Assembly (NCBI GenBank): GCA_026874595.1
Contig: CM049310.1
Location: forward strand, 34,537,558 to 34,601,557
Length of the DNA stretch: 64,000 nt
Reading direction: 5' to 3'
Source of the DNA: Sipunculus nudus
Taxonomy: Eukaryota; Annelida; Sipuncula; Golfingiida; Sipunculidae
Below, piece by piece: positions 22,526 to 33,991 of the stretch. Each line of letters starts with the position of its first letter. Position 1 is the stretch's first letter. The notes below the pieces were generated by a model. It was not told where the DNA came from and ran no database searches. It saw only the letters and a list, made by a program, of their open reading frames with translations. The position numbers and the translations under genes are program-made.

Positions 22526-22551
22526 GGGGGGGGGGGGGGGGGGGGAGGGGG
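22526..22551 (+). repeat. Poly(G) tract in Helitron copy 2
   Basis: About 20 G, one A, then 5 G, at the position equivalent to the G tracts of copy 1, just 5' of the terminal hairpin. Confidence 0.9.
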
Positions 22552-22599
22552 ATTAATTGTCTGGATATTATGGCACCTGCGGTGCCAAGAAATATCTAG

Positions 22600-23003
22600 T
22601 TGTTCTTTACTTTTGCTACATTATAGATTTTGTATTGTATCACAAGGGGTACGCTCTTTACACAGTGCTTTACTATAGGCCTGCTATCTATATATCGTAA
22701 GCGCTGTTTGTTTTGACCTCCTATCCTGAATCGCTACATTAGAGGGGCGCACTGTATTTTGGTCCGATCAGATGATACCCAATGCTGGAAAACACGACCT
22801 CTATGATTGGCTGAAATGGTCACATGATTAATAAATAGCAAATATAAACGCTGTTGGCAAAATCTTTTAAGGGGTTGATGAGGCCACTGTGTATGAGCTA
22901 GACCACAAACTGATTTCATACATATTTGATGTCCTCTTGGCTGCGTGTAAACAATGCCCGCTATGCGACACACAACTGATGCGACAAGGAATCTACATAA
23001 TTA
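22600..23003. other. Spacer, no gene seen
   Basis: Moderately complex sequence. The plus-strand frame at 22889-23191 runs from here into the foldback element and is not convincing as a gene. Confidence 0.4.
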
Positions 23004-23276
23004 TCAGGACGTGTTGTGAGCAAAACAGTTTACCAGCCAAGCGAGGAATACACGGAGCCAATGTTGTTCATTTCGTTTTGAGTGACAGCTCATCGCCCCG
23101 GCAACCTTTTGAACAGGCCACAGACTCAGAGAGAATAGCCCGATACGTGATTTGTTCAGGTCCTTGTGCACATACAATGCCCGGCCGATGAGCTGTAATT
23201 TAAACGAAATGTAATAACATAGGCTTCGTGCAAACCTCGTTGCTGGTTTCAGTTTTGCTGACAACGGATATATGGC
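23004..23276. mobile_element. Foldback (long inverted repeat) element
   Basis: The left arm (about 23004-23100) and right arm (about 23181-23276) are inverted copies. For example GAGCAAAACAG...ACCAGC on the left pairs with the complement of GCTGGTTTCAGTTTTGCTG on the right. CATTTCGTTTTGAGTGACAG pairs with the complement of CTGTAATTTAAACGAAATG, and CAGCTCATCG with CGATGAGCTG. The arms are about 85-95 bp and mostly matched, with a spacer near 80 bp. The open frames on both strands here mirror the inverted repeat. The outer limits are uncertain and no target duplication was found. Confidence 0.7.
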
Positions 23277-24301
23277 TACACTAACATAGTCGTAATGTCA
23301 TAATCGAATCGGTCGATGATGCGAGAACGCAGAGGGAGCAATTAAATGCGACTGTTCTTTACTAAAAGTAACCATAAAACTGTCATCAAGCGGCGCTTGC
23401 AGCCCAGCTCTGGGGGGAGCCATGGTGCCTGTCGAGTGTTTATTAGCTGGCATTTGGTTGGCTGCTAGTCACATCATACGCATAATGTTTTTTCTTTATT
23501 CAGCAGACAGACTCATCACCTGGTGTCTAAGTGTATCATAAATGGTCAAACCAGGCAGCGGGAAAATCAGTAGCTTTTTTTTAGAAGCGCAAGGTTTCCG
23601 CTGCCTCGGGAGCGTATACAAGGGAGTAAATGATTGAAGTTCACATTCAATTTTGCCCACAAAGTTATGTATTGCTATAACAATGTCGAGCATTCCATTA
23701 ATATCTCTTGCCATGCATACCACTAGTAAACTCAATCAAGAATTTTCCTGGACTTTAATCTTTAGCCCATTTGGCCATATTTGAAAAATATTTATTACAT
23801 TCACACATTTTTGTTAATCAAATATAACCTTTGGTATAACTCTTAGGCTAATTAACGTTTTGACTATAGCATGATTAAATGGTTTCAGGTATATATTACA
23901 AATTACAATATATACTAATTAGATTTAGCTTATGCTCATTTGAAGAAGTACAATTCCATTTTTTTTTCATTTTTTACAGTATTTTATTTCAGTTAATAAA
24001 TTTAAATGTGTATTATTATATAACAGCTCATCTAAACGCTCTACCTTATCTATATTTTACAAGGTTTCATATATTCCTAGTAGGTATTTTAAACATATAT
24101 TACTTTCACATATTTGATCATGAGAGGCTCCTGCATCTTTGATGTAGTCCAAAAAGTGCACATGTAGTATTTGTCTTGCATTCATATATTTAGTATTTGA
24201 TAATCACCAAATACCAAGGCCATTTCCTCTTAGCTTTTCAAATGCTAATATGTAAAAATATAGAAATAAGTACATTCTGCATTTGTTAAATTTTACAAAG
24301 T
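23277..24301. other. AT-rich spacer, no gene seen
   Basis: Includes a very AT-rich stretch (23750-24200). The frames at 23496-23735 (-) and 23879-24142 (+) have no recognisable domain. Confidence 0.45.
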
Positions 24302-24334
24302 TCAGCTGAGCTCCGTGACCCATGGGTCCCTTGT
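24302..24334 (+). mobile_element. Family A right-end fragment
   Basis: TCAGCTGAGCTCCGTGACCC followed by ATGGGTCCCTTGT matches the right terminal module at 13258-13289. No left end or core is recognisable upstream. Confidence 0.6.
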
Positions 24335-26640
24335 TTTTTATTCTAACGATATTTTGTTTGCTTTTTTTGACTTTAAAAACCATAAATGTAACGTCTGTTT
24401 CCAATGCACAGACACTAGTCGCCACATAGACATCTTGGATGTTAAGTCTTTATTTATGCCCTACGGTGATGTGACATATTCGGTCAGCAGATATAAACCA
24501 CATATGCCTAATTCCGTAATGAAGCACCGGTGCCTTTCCCCCTATATGATTGCAGTGAAAAGTAATTTATAAAGTCTATTAGCATTACTGGAACACTAGT
24601 TTACCTCTACCAGGGAGCCGAGTTCCCCTTTCCAAGATCTTTATCCATCCATAGCCAAGGTACTCTTTCCATTGTTAAAACCTAAATATCATATCGTTTA
24701 CTTCTCGGCAATTATCATATTTAATTATTGTTTTAGCAGAGAGCAATCAACGCCATATGTCGTCTACTTTAACATCTGACTCTGAAATAGTTTTGCTTTC
24801 ATCAACGATTTACACACAGTGAGTGCCGAGTACATATCAAAGAGACCAATTTCATTTCTTCCATTAATGGAATTTGTTAAACCGAACCATTAAACGAATT
24901 GTGCAGAAAAGGCTGAGTCATCTAGAAACTACACCTTGGTATTTTTTTCTGACCTAAGGGTCCAATCTCATCTCGCGAGACGGAACGTGATCTGTCCAGG
25001 TTTGACAAGTGAGAGTAAAAAAGGAAAATAAAATATATTGACTGTCACGATATAGTCTGCCCTTTGCTGATGTTTAACCCGGCATCATCTTCGCCCAATG
25101 GGTACTGTTGCCTCATTTTGTCGGCTATCACTGAATGCCAGTTGGTCGCGGTTTCTTATATCGGGAGCTCGTTCACAGCGTTCACTTTTCAGTTTGCATT
25201 ATTTCTGTTATGTAATTCATGAATCCAAATTAAGACTGCCGAGTGATGTAAACTATACGCATTGATGGTAATAACCTGTACCGATCGGCTTGGCGTTCAT
25301 AATATAAACTCCCACGGAACCGAGAAGACAGGTCCTCAGACTTCTCTATTTTCCGTTGACTCCTGTTGCAGTCAGGTAGGTTATGTCACACTGGTTTTAT
25401 ATATTTTGTGCATTAGAACACTACATTTGTGTGTAGATTCCTGCATGAAGATTGAACGGTTAAATTTGATATTCTTTTATTTTCACATTAATTATTGAGT
25501 CGACGTCATATGAACCACCTCGTGAATAAACGCACCTGAACTTCATTTATTGATTTAGTATATCTTAGAAAAAAAATTAAAATAAAGTGTGATTATAAAT
25601 GCTATGTTTGCCTCTTTAATTTCTCATGTGATTCTATATAGAACAATGAATTATGGATAAACATAGCCGTTGTAATCAGATTACTTGAAATGTGCATCGG
25701 TCGGACGATCATGTGAACATTTTTTTTTCAACTGATTATGATAACTTTTAGGTGATAAGACACATTACTATATCTATAAATCATATTAATCATCGAGCTC
25801 CATGAAATCATCCCATTAAAAAGGGTGAATGTAATCAGATTTTAAAATACTTTCATCAGAAATGGCTCATATAAAGGCAGATTATGTACATATAAAGGTT
25901 GATCCATCGTGCGAGACGCATAACTCTGCTGCTGGTTACAGTATTATAATATTTTATGAACCACAAAAATAAATAGTTATTGAATGAATATCCCATCAGA
26001 AAAGATTATACCATAGAACGTGAGCTTCCAGGCAAAATTATGTAGGATTGGTTAACCTTGAAAATAAGGCATTTATTTGACAGAATCTTGGATTAGTTTA
26101 AAATTCTAGAAGAGATATCGTCCTTTTACTGTTTAATGATAGCATCAAAAACCAGAGTATAGTTTATTAAATAATGCAATAAAAAGCACAACAGTTCATG
26201 TGGACAACAAGATAAAGCTATGAAAATATCCTTGCAAGCTGATTGAATGTATTACAGATAAAATCATAACTTGGGGATTTGAATTTGAAAACGGAGGGCA
26301 GTTACTGGATTAGGAAATGGTTTTATTACGTAACAAACAACATATCAAGAATTGTATTATGACTTAGCATAGGAATCGAAGACGCTGTTCTCTGGGTAAG
26401 CTGGTCTCTGTCTAAACGACTTCTTTACGGGTTGAACTTTCGATTTTACCTTGAACTGCCGTGTATATATTGTAAATTTTAGATCACTGGATATTTGATC
26501 CAAAGCTACGATAAAATCCTACATACATCAGCTGCGACAGAGTAAAATCTTTATAGTGCCACAGCAGACAAAATAATATATATTTTACTTGCAGAAGACC
26601 TGTTTATAGATTTTAAGATAGGGATATATGGCAATGCTGG
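24335..26640. other. Non-coding stretch, no gene seen
   Basis: Alternating AT-rich and mixed sequence. I could not find an exon with convincing splice sites or a known repeat. A CGACGTCAT word occurs at about 25503. Confidence 0.45.
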
Positions 26641-26649
26641 TTTACCGGC

Positions 26650-26930
26650 CGAGGCGAGCCGACTTTTCATGTCACATATTCTGTTTATTGATAAATACTG
26701 CCCTGGCTGTTCCTTCATCTTTAAATCTACATACGCTCCCCCTGTGGGTTTCGGTACACATACTTTAAAGTGCTTCAGGGACCCATCTAACCAGGAAGTA
26801 GCCGTGACATCACCACTCAGTTGGCATTTATATTTGGCTGATAAGCTTAACGTGAGTCGTGATACAAGCCATATCGAGATATGCATTGCATTGGTCTTCT
26901 ATTGTGTTGTATTCATATTGGGTTAACACC
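26650..26930. promoter_or_regulatory. Complex non-coding patch, candidate regulatory element
   Basis: Balanced composition with frames on both strands (26551-26886 minus, 26669-26926 plus), neither showing a domain. It stands out from AT-rich flanks, but only cross-species alignment could show whether it is conserved or a missed exon. Confidence 0.2.
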
Positions 26931-28930
26931 CCATAACCTTAAAATTAGGCTACGAATGAAGAATTTACACGAAAGAATACATGTAAACTTACAACCTAAA
27001 CTAAAACTCCGTCGCTATTGTAAAGAGGCATTTTCTGTATCGTATAGAAGGCGTTAAGTCACCCGTGCGAGCCATACCTGTATTCATGCGGCCAGAAATT
27101 AAACAAACATTAAAACAGAATTTCTCGCTCATGATCTGGTTTAGGTCAAGTGACAGCGTACTGGAAGGCCATGAGGCTTTGTAAAAAAATGACGAAAACA
27201 TTTAGATCCTCATAATTTCTCATAGTGGCCGGCTCAGAATTCCGTTTTGTGGAAACTGCTACGTTCGTCAAAAGATTACCATAATGCATATCCATGGGGA
27301 ATAGATATGCTTTGAGAAGATTTTAAGCGCTACTTGGAAAAATTACTTTAGCTTTGGTGTTCGGCGGGCAATATGTCACTTACACCATAGGCAAAAAACA
27401 GAAAGTCATTACGGATCAGTTAACATCTCAGCCAGTATGCCCCGAGGGGATTATGCATGAAATATTGAACAGGCGGGTGTATTTAAAAACAGTTGAAAGA
27501 TCGTGTGGACGGAAAATGGGATGGCTATAGATGTATGGAATTTTATACTATATGTGTGTTTAAAATTGATATATTACCCTGTTTTTTCTTAACTTTGACG
27601 TTCCCATAAAAAGGTATGACTGAACAAAGAATCCCAGTAAATATTTATCCCGCCAACACTATCATCATAAATATATGGATCTACGCTAAAGGTATAGATC
27701 AGAACCACCCTATTCTTTGTGAATCAGGATTTGTGAACATTAAAGGTTATTTTAAAGGGGCAGAATCCATGCAGCAATGCTATTCTTCATAACGAACTTT
27801 GACACAAATACTGCTCGTTTTATCCTCTTGCTTTGACCAAAAAGCAAGATCCTACGGAATTCTGAGATAAAAGTAAACGTACATCTTGTTATTTCTTAGT
27901 AACAAGACAGACTACCTGTCATAAATTGCACTGAGATCATGAACGCCAGCTTCGCCCAGGTTGTGTATGATCTGAACGCACTTGCCAAAGGATCGTTATC
28001 GCCCCAAATTTAGACCTGTTTCACGGTGATTGACGGTTACGGTTAACCTGGCTTCGAATATTTCATTCGCTAAGACGCAGGACCCGAGTTAATATTCTCC
28101 TTGGGATATAAATTGTGGCCAGACCCAAAACCAGGAGCAGGTGATTATCCCTAGCGGGGGTCAAAGGTCAAGCCTCATAGATTGGATTGAGTATGGTATT
28201 GTTTAGTTCCTCTAACCTGACGAGACTCTTCTCTAATGAAAGAAAGATTTGACAAAAATACCTGTTTTAAGCAACACCCATTTCAGCAATTTGATCATTC
28301 AAACACTTTCATTTTCTCCCAAGCTGAAAACTGGTATTTTTTTTTTTTTTTTTTTTTGGGCAATGGGCCTGATGCCTATATGAAAAGGCACATTCTAAAT
28401 CGATCAACCCGCAGACGTGGGTCTTGATTATCTAGAACTACAGTGCCATTAAAGGTTACCGAGATTTTCTGAGGTGTTAAAGACCGAAGCACAATTTCCT
28501 TAGCTGTGAAGAGCAATTATCGAAAACCTATTACTTTCAATGAGACTTTTATTAATTTACAATTCCAAGAGCACAGGAGAAACACTGAAGCTAAGGACAT
28601 CGCTCAGTGATTAAGGATAAGTTTTTACTGGACATCGTTAAATTGAGAACTCCTCACTCATTAGGTAATCCTTCTCTTGATCCATTAGGTCGCTCGCGCA
28701 TAATCATATGTGTAAACAGATCCGTAAAACCGGAACTAAATTAAACATGAAAGTATCAGTTTCATTCCACTATTAAAAGTCATACGTCAGATTCATAATA
28801 CACGTATAAATCGCCGACAGTTAAAATTTGATGTCTTTACCAGTGAACGTTTGTTATTTGTAAAAACTGATGTCTGTATATTTAGATGATTTTTTTTTGT
28901 ATATTACTGCAACAACAAATCTTACAACGT
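26931..28930. other. Non-coding stretch with one complex patch
   Basis: 27900-28170 is the most structured part. It holds CGCCCAGG-type GC words, two GGTTA/TAACC words and a near-perfect DR1 site GGGTCAAAGGTCA at 28158-28170. A T-run of about 18 lies at 28339-28356. No gene seen. Confidence 0.35.
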
Positions 28931-28974
28931 CCTCACTGTGTATGGTCAGTTGATAACATTTCCACTGCACCAAC

Positions 28975-29590
28975 AACTTTAAAATATTGACATTGAAGAT
29001 TAATTGACACTGCTGCACCAAGAAATATATAATGTTGACATTGTAGATTGTTAGTGGACACTGATGAACAGTGCATGAACGTTGTAATGTTCTTACTATA
29101 GGCGTGGTTCTTCTGTACCAAGAATAATAATGTTGACATTGCACATGTTCAGTTTGATATTCCAGGGGCAATAACTTTATAATGATAACTGCTTGATGGT
29201 GCTGAAACATATTGACATTGTGGATGGTCAGGTGATACTGCTGTACAAAGAACTATAATGCTGTCACTGTAGATGGTCGGTTGATGCTGCTATCCGAGAT
29301 CTATCATTTTAATTGACCTTGTACTGTAGATATTCAGCTAACAATTCTGTATACATATATTTATAATGTTGACATTATAGAGAGTGGGCATAATACTGCA
29401 GTACAAAGAACTATAATTTTAATATTGTAGATGCTCAGTTGATTCTAGTGAACAAACGTATCTGATTTTGACGCTTTCGATGGTCAGTCGATGAAGCTTT
29501 ACCATAGATTTATAATTTTGTTACCGTAGATGGTAAGTTTATAATGCTGAACCAAGATCGAGAATTTTGACATTGGATAAATGGTCATTA
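28975..29590. repeat. Diverged ~50-bp minisatellite
   Basis: The word (G/A)TTGACATTGTAGATGGTCAG-like recurs near 28986, 29034, 29132, 29211, 29261, 29314, 29368, 29418, 29466, 29517 and 29564, mostly 47-54 bases apart (one gap of 98 fits two units). Each unit also carries an 'actataat' and 'gctgtac(c/a)aag' segment. Units are well diverged, so the array is old. The 118-codon minus-strand frame over it is a repeat product. Confidence 0.75.
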
Positions 29591-29929
29591 AGAGGTTTAT
29601 TATTCTGCCATATACAGGTTGGTGTCTCTGACGAATCCGGCATGTTTACCTGAGTAAAGTATCTCAAATGTTCAAGTATCGATAAAGTGATTTTTATCTT
29701 CATTTACATATATAAAAAAAGTAAAACGATAATTTTAACAAACATCAGGCAGGAGCTCACAAATAATATATTGCATTCATTAGTATACATAAAATATATT
29801 TGCATAATATAAGTATTATATTTTTACTGTTGAGTCTAAATGATAACTTAAAGCCAGTATTTAGGTACATGTAATTGGCATATGAAACCTTCACTGCAAA
29901 ACTAAATATATATTCCTCAATGTTCATCC

Positions 29930-30141
29930 ATCCGCACATTAGAACGCTCGGCTCTCTCCGGTGGTTCGATCCCCGTTGCGATGCTATGAGTATAGGTTGT
30001 AGTTGTTTTCTCAGAGTTATCCGGTTTCCTCCACCTCCTCAGACTACCGAACGCCACCACCTGAGCCATGCACAAGAGTGGCGCTTTTAGTTTTAATAAC
30101 TATTTGTACAATCCATGTAAAATAAATAATTAAATATAAAT
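29930..30141 (+). mobile_element. tRNA-derived SINE with V-domain-like body
   Basis: The pol III B box GGTTCGATCCC is at 29963-29973, preceded by ACGCTCGGCTCTC as in tRNA heads. The A box is lost or decayed. Downstream, TCTCAGAGTTATCCGG and TCCGGTTTCCTCC (30020-30032) resemble the central V domain of V-SINEs, also described in bivalves. The 3' end has TTGTACAATCCATGTAAA and an AATAAATAA-type tail to about 30140. The family call rests on recalled consensus features. Confidence 0.7.
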
Positions 30142-32260
30142 TAGTTAAAATCAGCCGAACTATTATGTGGTCATTTTAGTACTTCACTCTCATGTATTAT
30201 GACCAGTTTATATTATTAAATCATAAGTAGGAACATGTGTACTGAATTTCAGTAATCAATGCTGTACAATTAAGAATACACTATCTATTCCTGGACTTCA
30301 TGGAACATTTTCGTTAGTGCAACGATGTCACAAGTTGAACAATCTAAGTGATGGACTTCGATCCAAAGCTTGTTATTATATAATACGCGGGAACTGTTTT
30401 ATGTAGGCTTCTCTGTACACCTAGCACTCTTACAAATTACCTAGGGAGTTAATAACTCAGACAAAACTTGTATCTAATAAGTTTATGGGTTGTGTATCTC
30501 GTTTAATATGCGGCTCGTGGTCGTGCACTAAAAGCCACTGTAGACCGTGTGTCAAAACCACTCAGTCCAATATGTCTCACCTAACGGTCGTCATGCATTC
30601 TTAAAAAGTAATACGTTCTCGCATCTTATACCTCTTTATAGTCAACCATTTCAGTGGTTTATTTATAGACCTAACCTCACTTCCAAACACTTCATGAAAT
30701 TTTCTTTATACTTAAACTACCACATTCCAGCAGCGACCTAAAAATTTAGCCTGATTTCTTTTTCCTATAAAACAGCTGCATGCTATTATATTTGTTACCA
30801 TCACCGGTGATGCATTTGCTTTTAAATGGACTCTGCCACCATTATATTAAATTTAATCATGTGTCCCTTTAAATTAAAAAAAGGAAGCTTTCATGTGTAA
30901 GTTTAGTCGGGCGCCATGGGAATAAAAATCACCTTGACACCTGCCCGTCTATTTCATATTCCATTTCTGACGGTCGTCTACATGACTTGGCGTTCTGTTG
31001 AATATGGTCTGGTATTTAATAAAAGATGCCTATCTGTTACTCTGAAAAGGACCTGCAAGTTGCTATGGTTACAAGTAATATTTTACATGTTTTATTTTCA
31101 ACACGTTCCATTACTTCAAGCATATATGGAAATAATCTAAACGCAATTACCACTTGTTTTGACTGATCTGTTTTGAGGAACAAAGGATTGTTTTTACTTG
31201 TATTGTTAAATACATTTTATTTTATTTCTAAAATTTTTTTAAAGCGAGCATAGTAAATTAAAGAAATTCAAAGCAAATATTACAGGATGACACAGAGTAC
31301 TAAGATTCGGCTAGAATAAAGTAAATATATGATATTTAATCAATTGGTAAAACTCGACTGATTTTCACTTTTGTTTTATGTGACCTGGACTCCGACAACA
31401 TACCTAGATTTTGCAATTTTGATGTTTTGTTTTCAGTAGATTTTACTTCAAACATTTAACTTTGTCTGCATGTCGCAGATGGATTAAAGCAAGGGTTCTG
31501 TAATCAAATAAGTCTTGCTTGTTTCTCTTTACTCTCTGTATATCGTAACCAGCATCCTAAATGTTCCGTGTTGTGCAGGGACTATAATAATTATGAACCA
31601 TGTTGTGTTCAGCCGATCCCCTTGGTAAACCAGACCCCTTGGTATCATCGGTACTTGTATTCCTGGGAATCTTTACGAGATAACGTCAGGCATGCCAATT
31701 ATGTTCCGGTACATTCCATTAGGTCGATCCCATTCTGGCTTATTTATTAATAAAACGAGGGTATCAAGCCAGATCAAATTATCAATCATAATTTGTTTTT
31801 GTGAAGATTGTTTCCATTACAATCATATTCAGATAACAGTACGCGATGAAATTAAACATTTATTATAATGATATAATGTAGATTTAATGCGGCAATTCAC
31901 TTTATTAGGAAAAAATATGTATATATATAAAACTACGAATATTAAGATAATTGGATTTGGTATGAGTGGGTAACAAAACAATTTGTAGTTAAATTAAGTA
32001 ATAATGGAAATTATGATTATGATTTATAATTTTAAATCATAATTAATTTGCTTATTAGCGTCATATTTCTCTCTCTCATTTCAAATATGCACCAAAAACA
32101 ACACTCTGGTTGTATAGAATGCGTCACCAAGCATTTCTTCCGCTAGAGCACAAAAATCTAATAAAACAGATTTCTGTAAATAAATAATGATCATCTGTGA
32201 AAGGAAAAACCAGCAGCAGAGGAAGCATAAATACTATAACTACAGTTTATTGACAGGCCC
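30142..32260. other. Non-coding stretch with one structured patch
   Basis: The patch at 30760-31060 includes a perfect 14-bp palindrome CATCACCGGTGATG (30799-30812) and a 74-codon frame (30916-31140) starting in a good context (GCGCCATGGG) but with no recognisable domain. 31140-32260 is strongly AT-rich and I see nothing in it. Confidence 0.35.
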
Positions 32261-32820
32261 GTGTGCTTCGTGCTACTGTTATATTGACATAGCTGTTTTA
32301 CAAGGTTATTAAATAATTGCGGGATGCAGATTGCTCCGACGTATGGTTATAATGCAGATTTCGGCAGTCGTGCGGTTAACAGCACCACAGGTCAGTTGTT
32401 ATTACGGAACGCTGCGATCTCCACGTTCCCCTATTGCATCTTTAAGCTCTGAGCGAGGACTGTTCTTTCAGCTAAGCAGCAACATGCGTGCGGTGTGAGT
32501 GACTTGCGCATCTTGTCGGCTCCACCTGTGCAGACGTTTACGGCATCCTTTTACACGTATGTATACATCACTTTCTCTCCTGATTTTTATTTGCGCGCCT
32601 AAACATTCCACGATGTGGGTATGTGCCGGCTGTGGGGGGAGAACTGATGCCGTACCGGCAGGCATGAGGATGTGCTAACATGTATCCGCGCGCTGCTGTG
32701 CTGTGTACTGACTGAGGAAGTAGCTGTCTGAGAACACTTCAAAATCATAGCTCCATCCGATCAGCATGTAAAATACAAAGGCACTGGGCTGTTTTAACGT
32801 TGGATTTATGTCTGAAAACA
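32261..32820 (+). promoter_or_regulatory. GC-richer patch, candidate promoter / 5' UTR
   Basis: Clearly more GC-rich (several GCGC and CGCG words near 32590-32690) than the AT-rich DNA on both sides. It leads into the candidate first coding exon at 32821. No TATA box. The CpG content would fit a broad promoter, but this is inference. Confidence 0.28.
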
Positions 32821-32841
32821 ATGGAAACCAAGAAGAAAAAG
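32821..32841 (+). CDS. Candidate short first coding exon (METKKKK), unknown gene
   Basis: ACAATGG start context (A at -3, G at +4), seven codons reading METKKKK, then a donor AAAAAG|GTATTT with GT at 32842. An upstream ATG at 32808 in another frame (MSENNGN) uses the same donor with a poorer context. Exons this short cannot be assigned to a family. No following exon was identified within the window. Confidence 0.2.
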
Positions 32842-33039
32842 GTATTTTTTATACATTTTTTTTTTACCTTTTTGTACCTTTATGTAGGCGTCAGAACGAC
32901 CTCTTCCTGGTTGTTTTGCTGAATTATGATTTTTTTAGTGTACTCTAAAATGTACTTTTAGTCACAAGAGTGTCATCTCATTTCATATAACATTGTAGCT
33001 CGGGTTTTTATACAGGTGTTTTAAATATATATCCATCTA

Positions 33040-33115
33040 CATATATATATATATATATATGTAGATAGATATGTTAGATAGATAGATAGATTGATAGATA
33101 GATAGATAGATAGAT
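33040..33115. repeat. (TA)n and (GATA)n microsatellite
   Basis: TA repeats to about 33060, then GATA/TAGA tetranucleotide repeats to about 33115. Confidence 0.92.
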
Positions 33116-33650
33116 TAATCAACACATAAATAAATAGAAGATATGAAGAGATTTTTAGATATAAAAACTGACGATATGAAGAGATATAGTTGGATAAATA
33201 CCGGTACATAGATGCTGTGGAAAGATAGACAGATAAATATTAAAATGTTATGAGGAGTGAATGATCTGAATCTCTGCAGGGTTGCAGATGGTTTTGATTG
33301 AATACCACACATAACAACAATATCATCATGTTTATACGTCTTGCCGACAATCATACACATGCCCCACATTCAGTTTACATATACACGTCAGTAACATACA
33401 GCTATCTCCTTATTGGACATGATAAACATCTGACGGCTGTTGCTGAGGAAACACAGATAACACAGTTATGGTTCTGGTAGACCTTGACCTTGTTAAAGCA
33501 AGGTCAGGTCAAATCTAATGAAGCATTATATGTCAGTTGTTATTATCATATGGTGATTTTAACCCCTCAGCATGACCAAACAAAGATATGATTAACGCTT
33601 TCTTCACTATTCGGTAATATAAAGACCCGTTTGTGATATGAAGTATTATT

Positions 33651-33991
33651 AGGCCAAAAAATGAAAATAAAAGGAATGGTTGTCAGGCACCGCCCGCATC
33701 AATTTTAAACCCCCGCATCAAAAATTTTTATTGTGATTTCAATAGAAACTTACCAATTTTGAGCTGCAGCCGCCCGGACATTTCTTTCAAGAAGGTAAAA
33801 TCATACAATTTCCTTTGTTATGTAGTACTTTTATCTGTTTAGCAAAATAAATATGTTATTATCATGCTTTTAGCTTATCATTTGACATTTTTATCGAAAC
33901 ATACCAAAAAATTAAAAATAAAAAAACCGCCCGCCCGCATTGATTTCTGAAAAAGTGCCTGAGAACCATAACTTTTTTTTATTTTGGCCTT
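33651..33991. mobile_element. MITE with ~40-bp inverted ends
   Basis: The left end AGGCCAAAAAATGAAAATAA...ATGGTTGTCAGGCAC pairs with the right end GTGCCTGAGAACCAT...TTTTATTTTGGCCTT. Flanks read AGTATTATT on the left (33642-33650) and AGTATTAAT on the right (33992-34000), a likely 8-9-bp target duplication with one change, which would fit a hAT-type or Mutator-type transposase in trans. No coding capacity; the inside has CCGCCCGCAT words near both ends. Confidence 0.75.

Larger units (their letters stand above)
20856..22599 (+). mobile_element. Non-autonomous Helitron, copy 2, interrupted by a family A element
   Basis: Starts TCCTCAGACAAA after A (20855). It matches copy 1 through 'gcagagatttcgtttggacg' to 20921, is broken by the family A insertion, and resumes at about 21706. 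It ends with the perfect hairpin GGCACCTGCGGTGCC (22572-22586), a nine-base spacer and CTAG (22596-22599), followed by T. Without the insertion it is about 960 bp, shorter than copy 1 because it carries fewer ~275-bp core units. No protein is encoded. Its head includes a GCC trinucleotide run that copy 1 shows in decayed form. Confidence 0.82.

Noticed and set aside
22889-23191. 100-codon plus-strand frame with cysteine pairs
   Set aside because: Half of it lies in the left arm of the foldback element, and the opposite strand is equally open, as expected of an inverted repeat.
28975-29590. Possible CRISPR-like array (regular ~50-bp spacing)
   Set aside because: Units are wholly diverged tandem copies without invariant repeats and unique spacers, and the DNA is eukaryotic.
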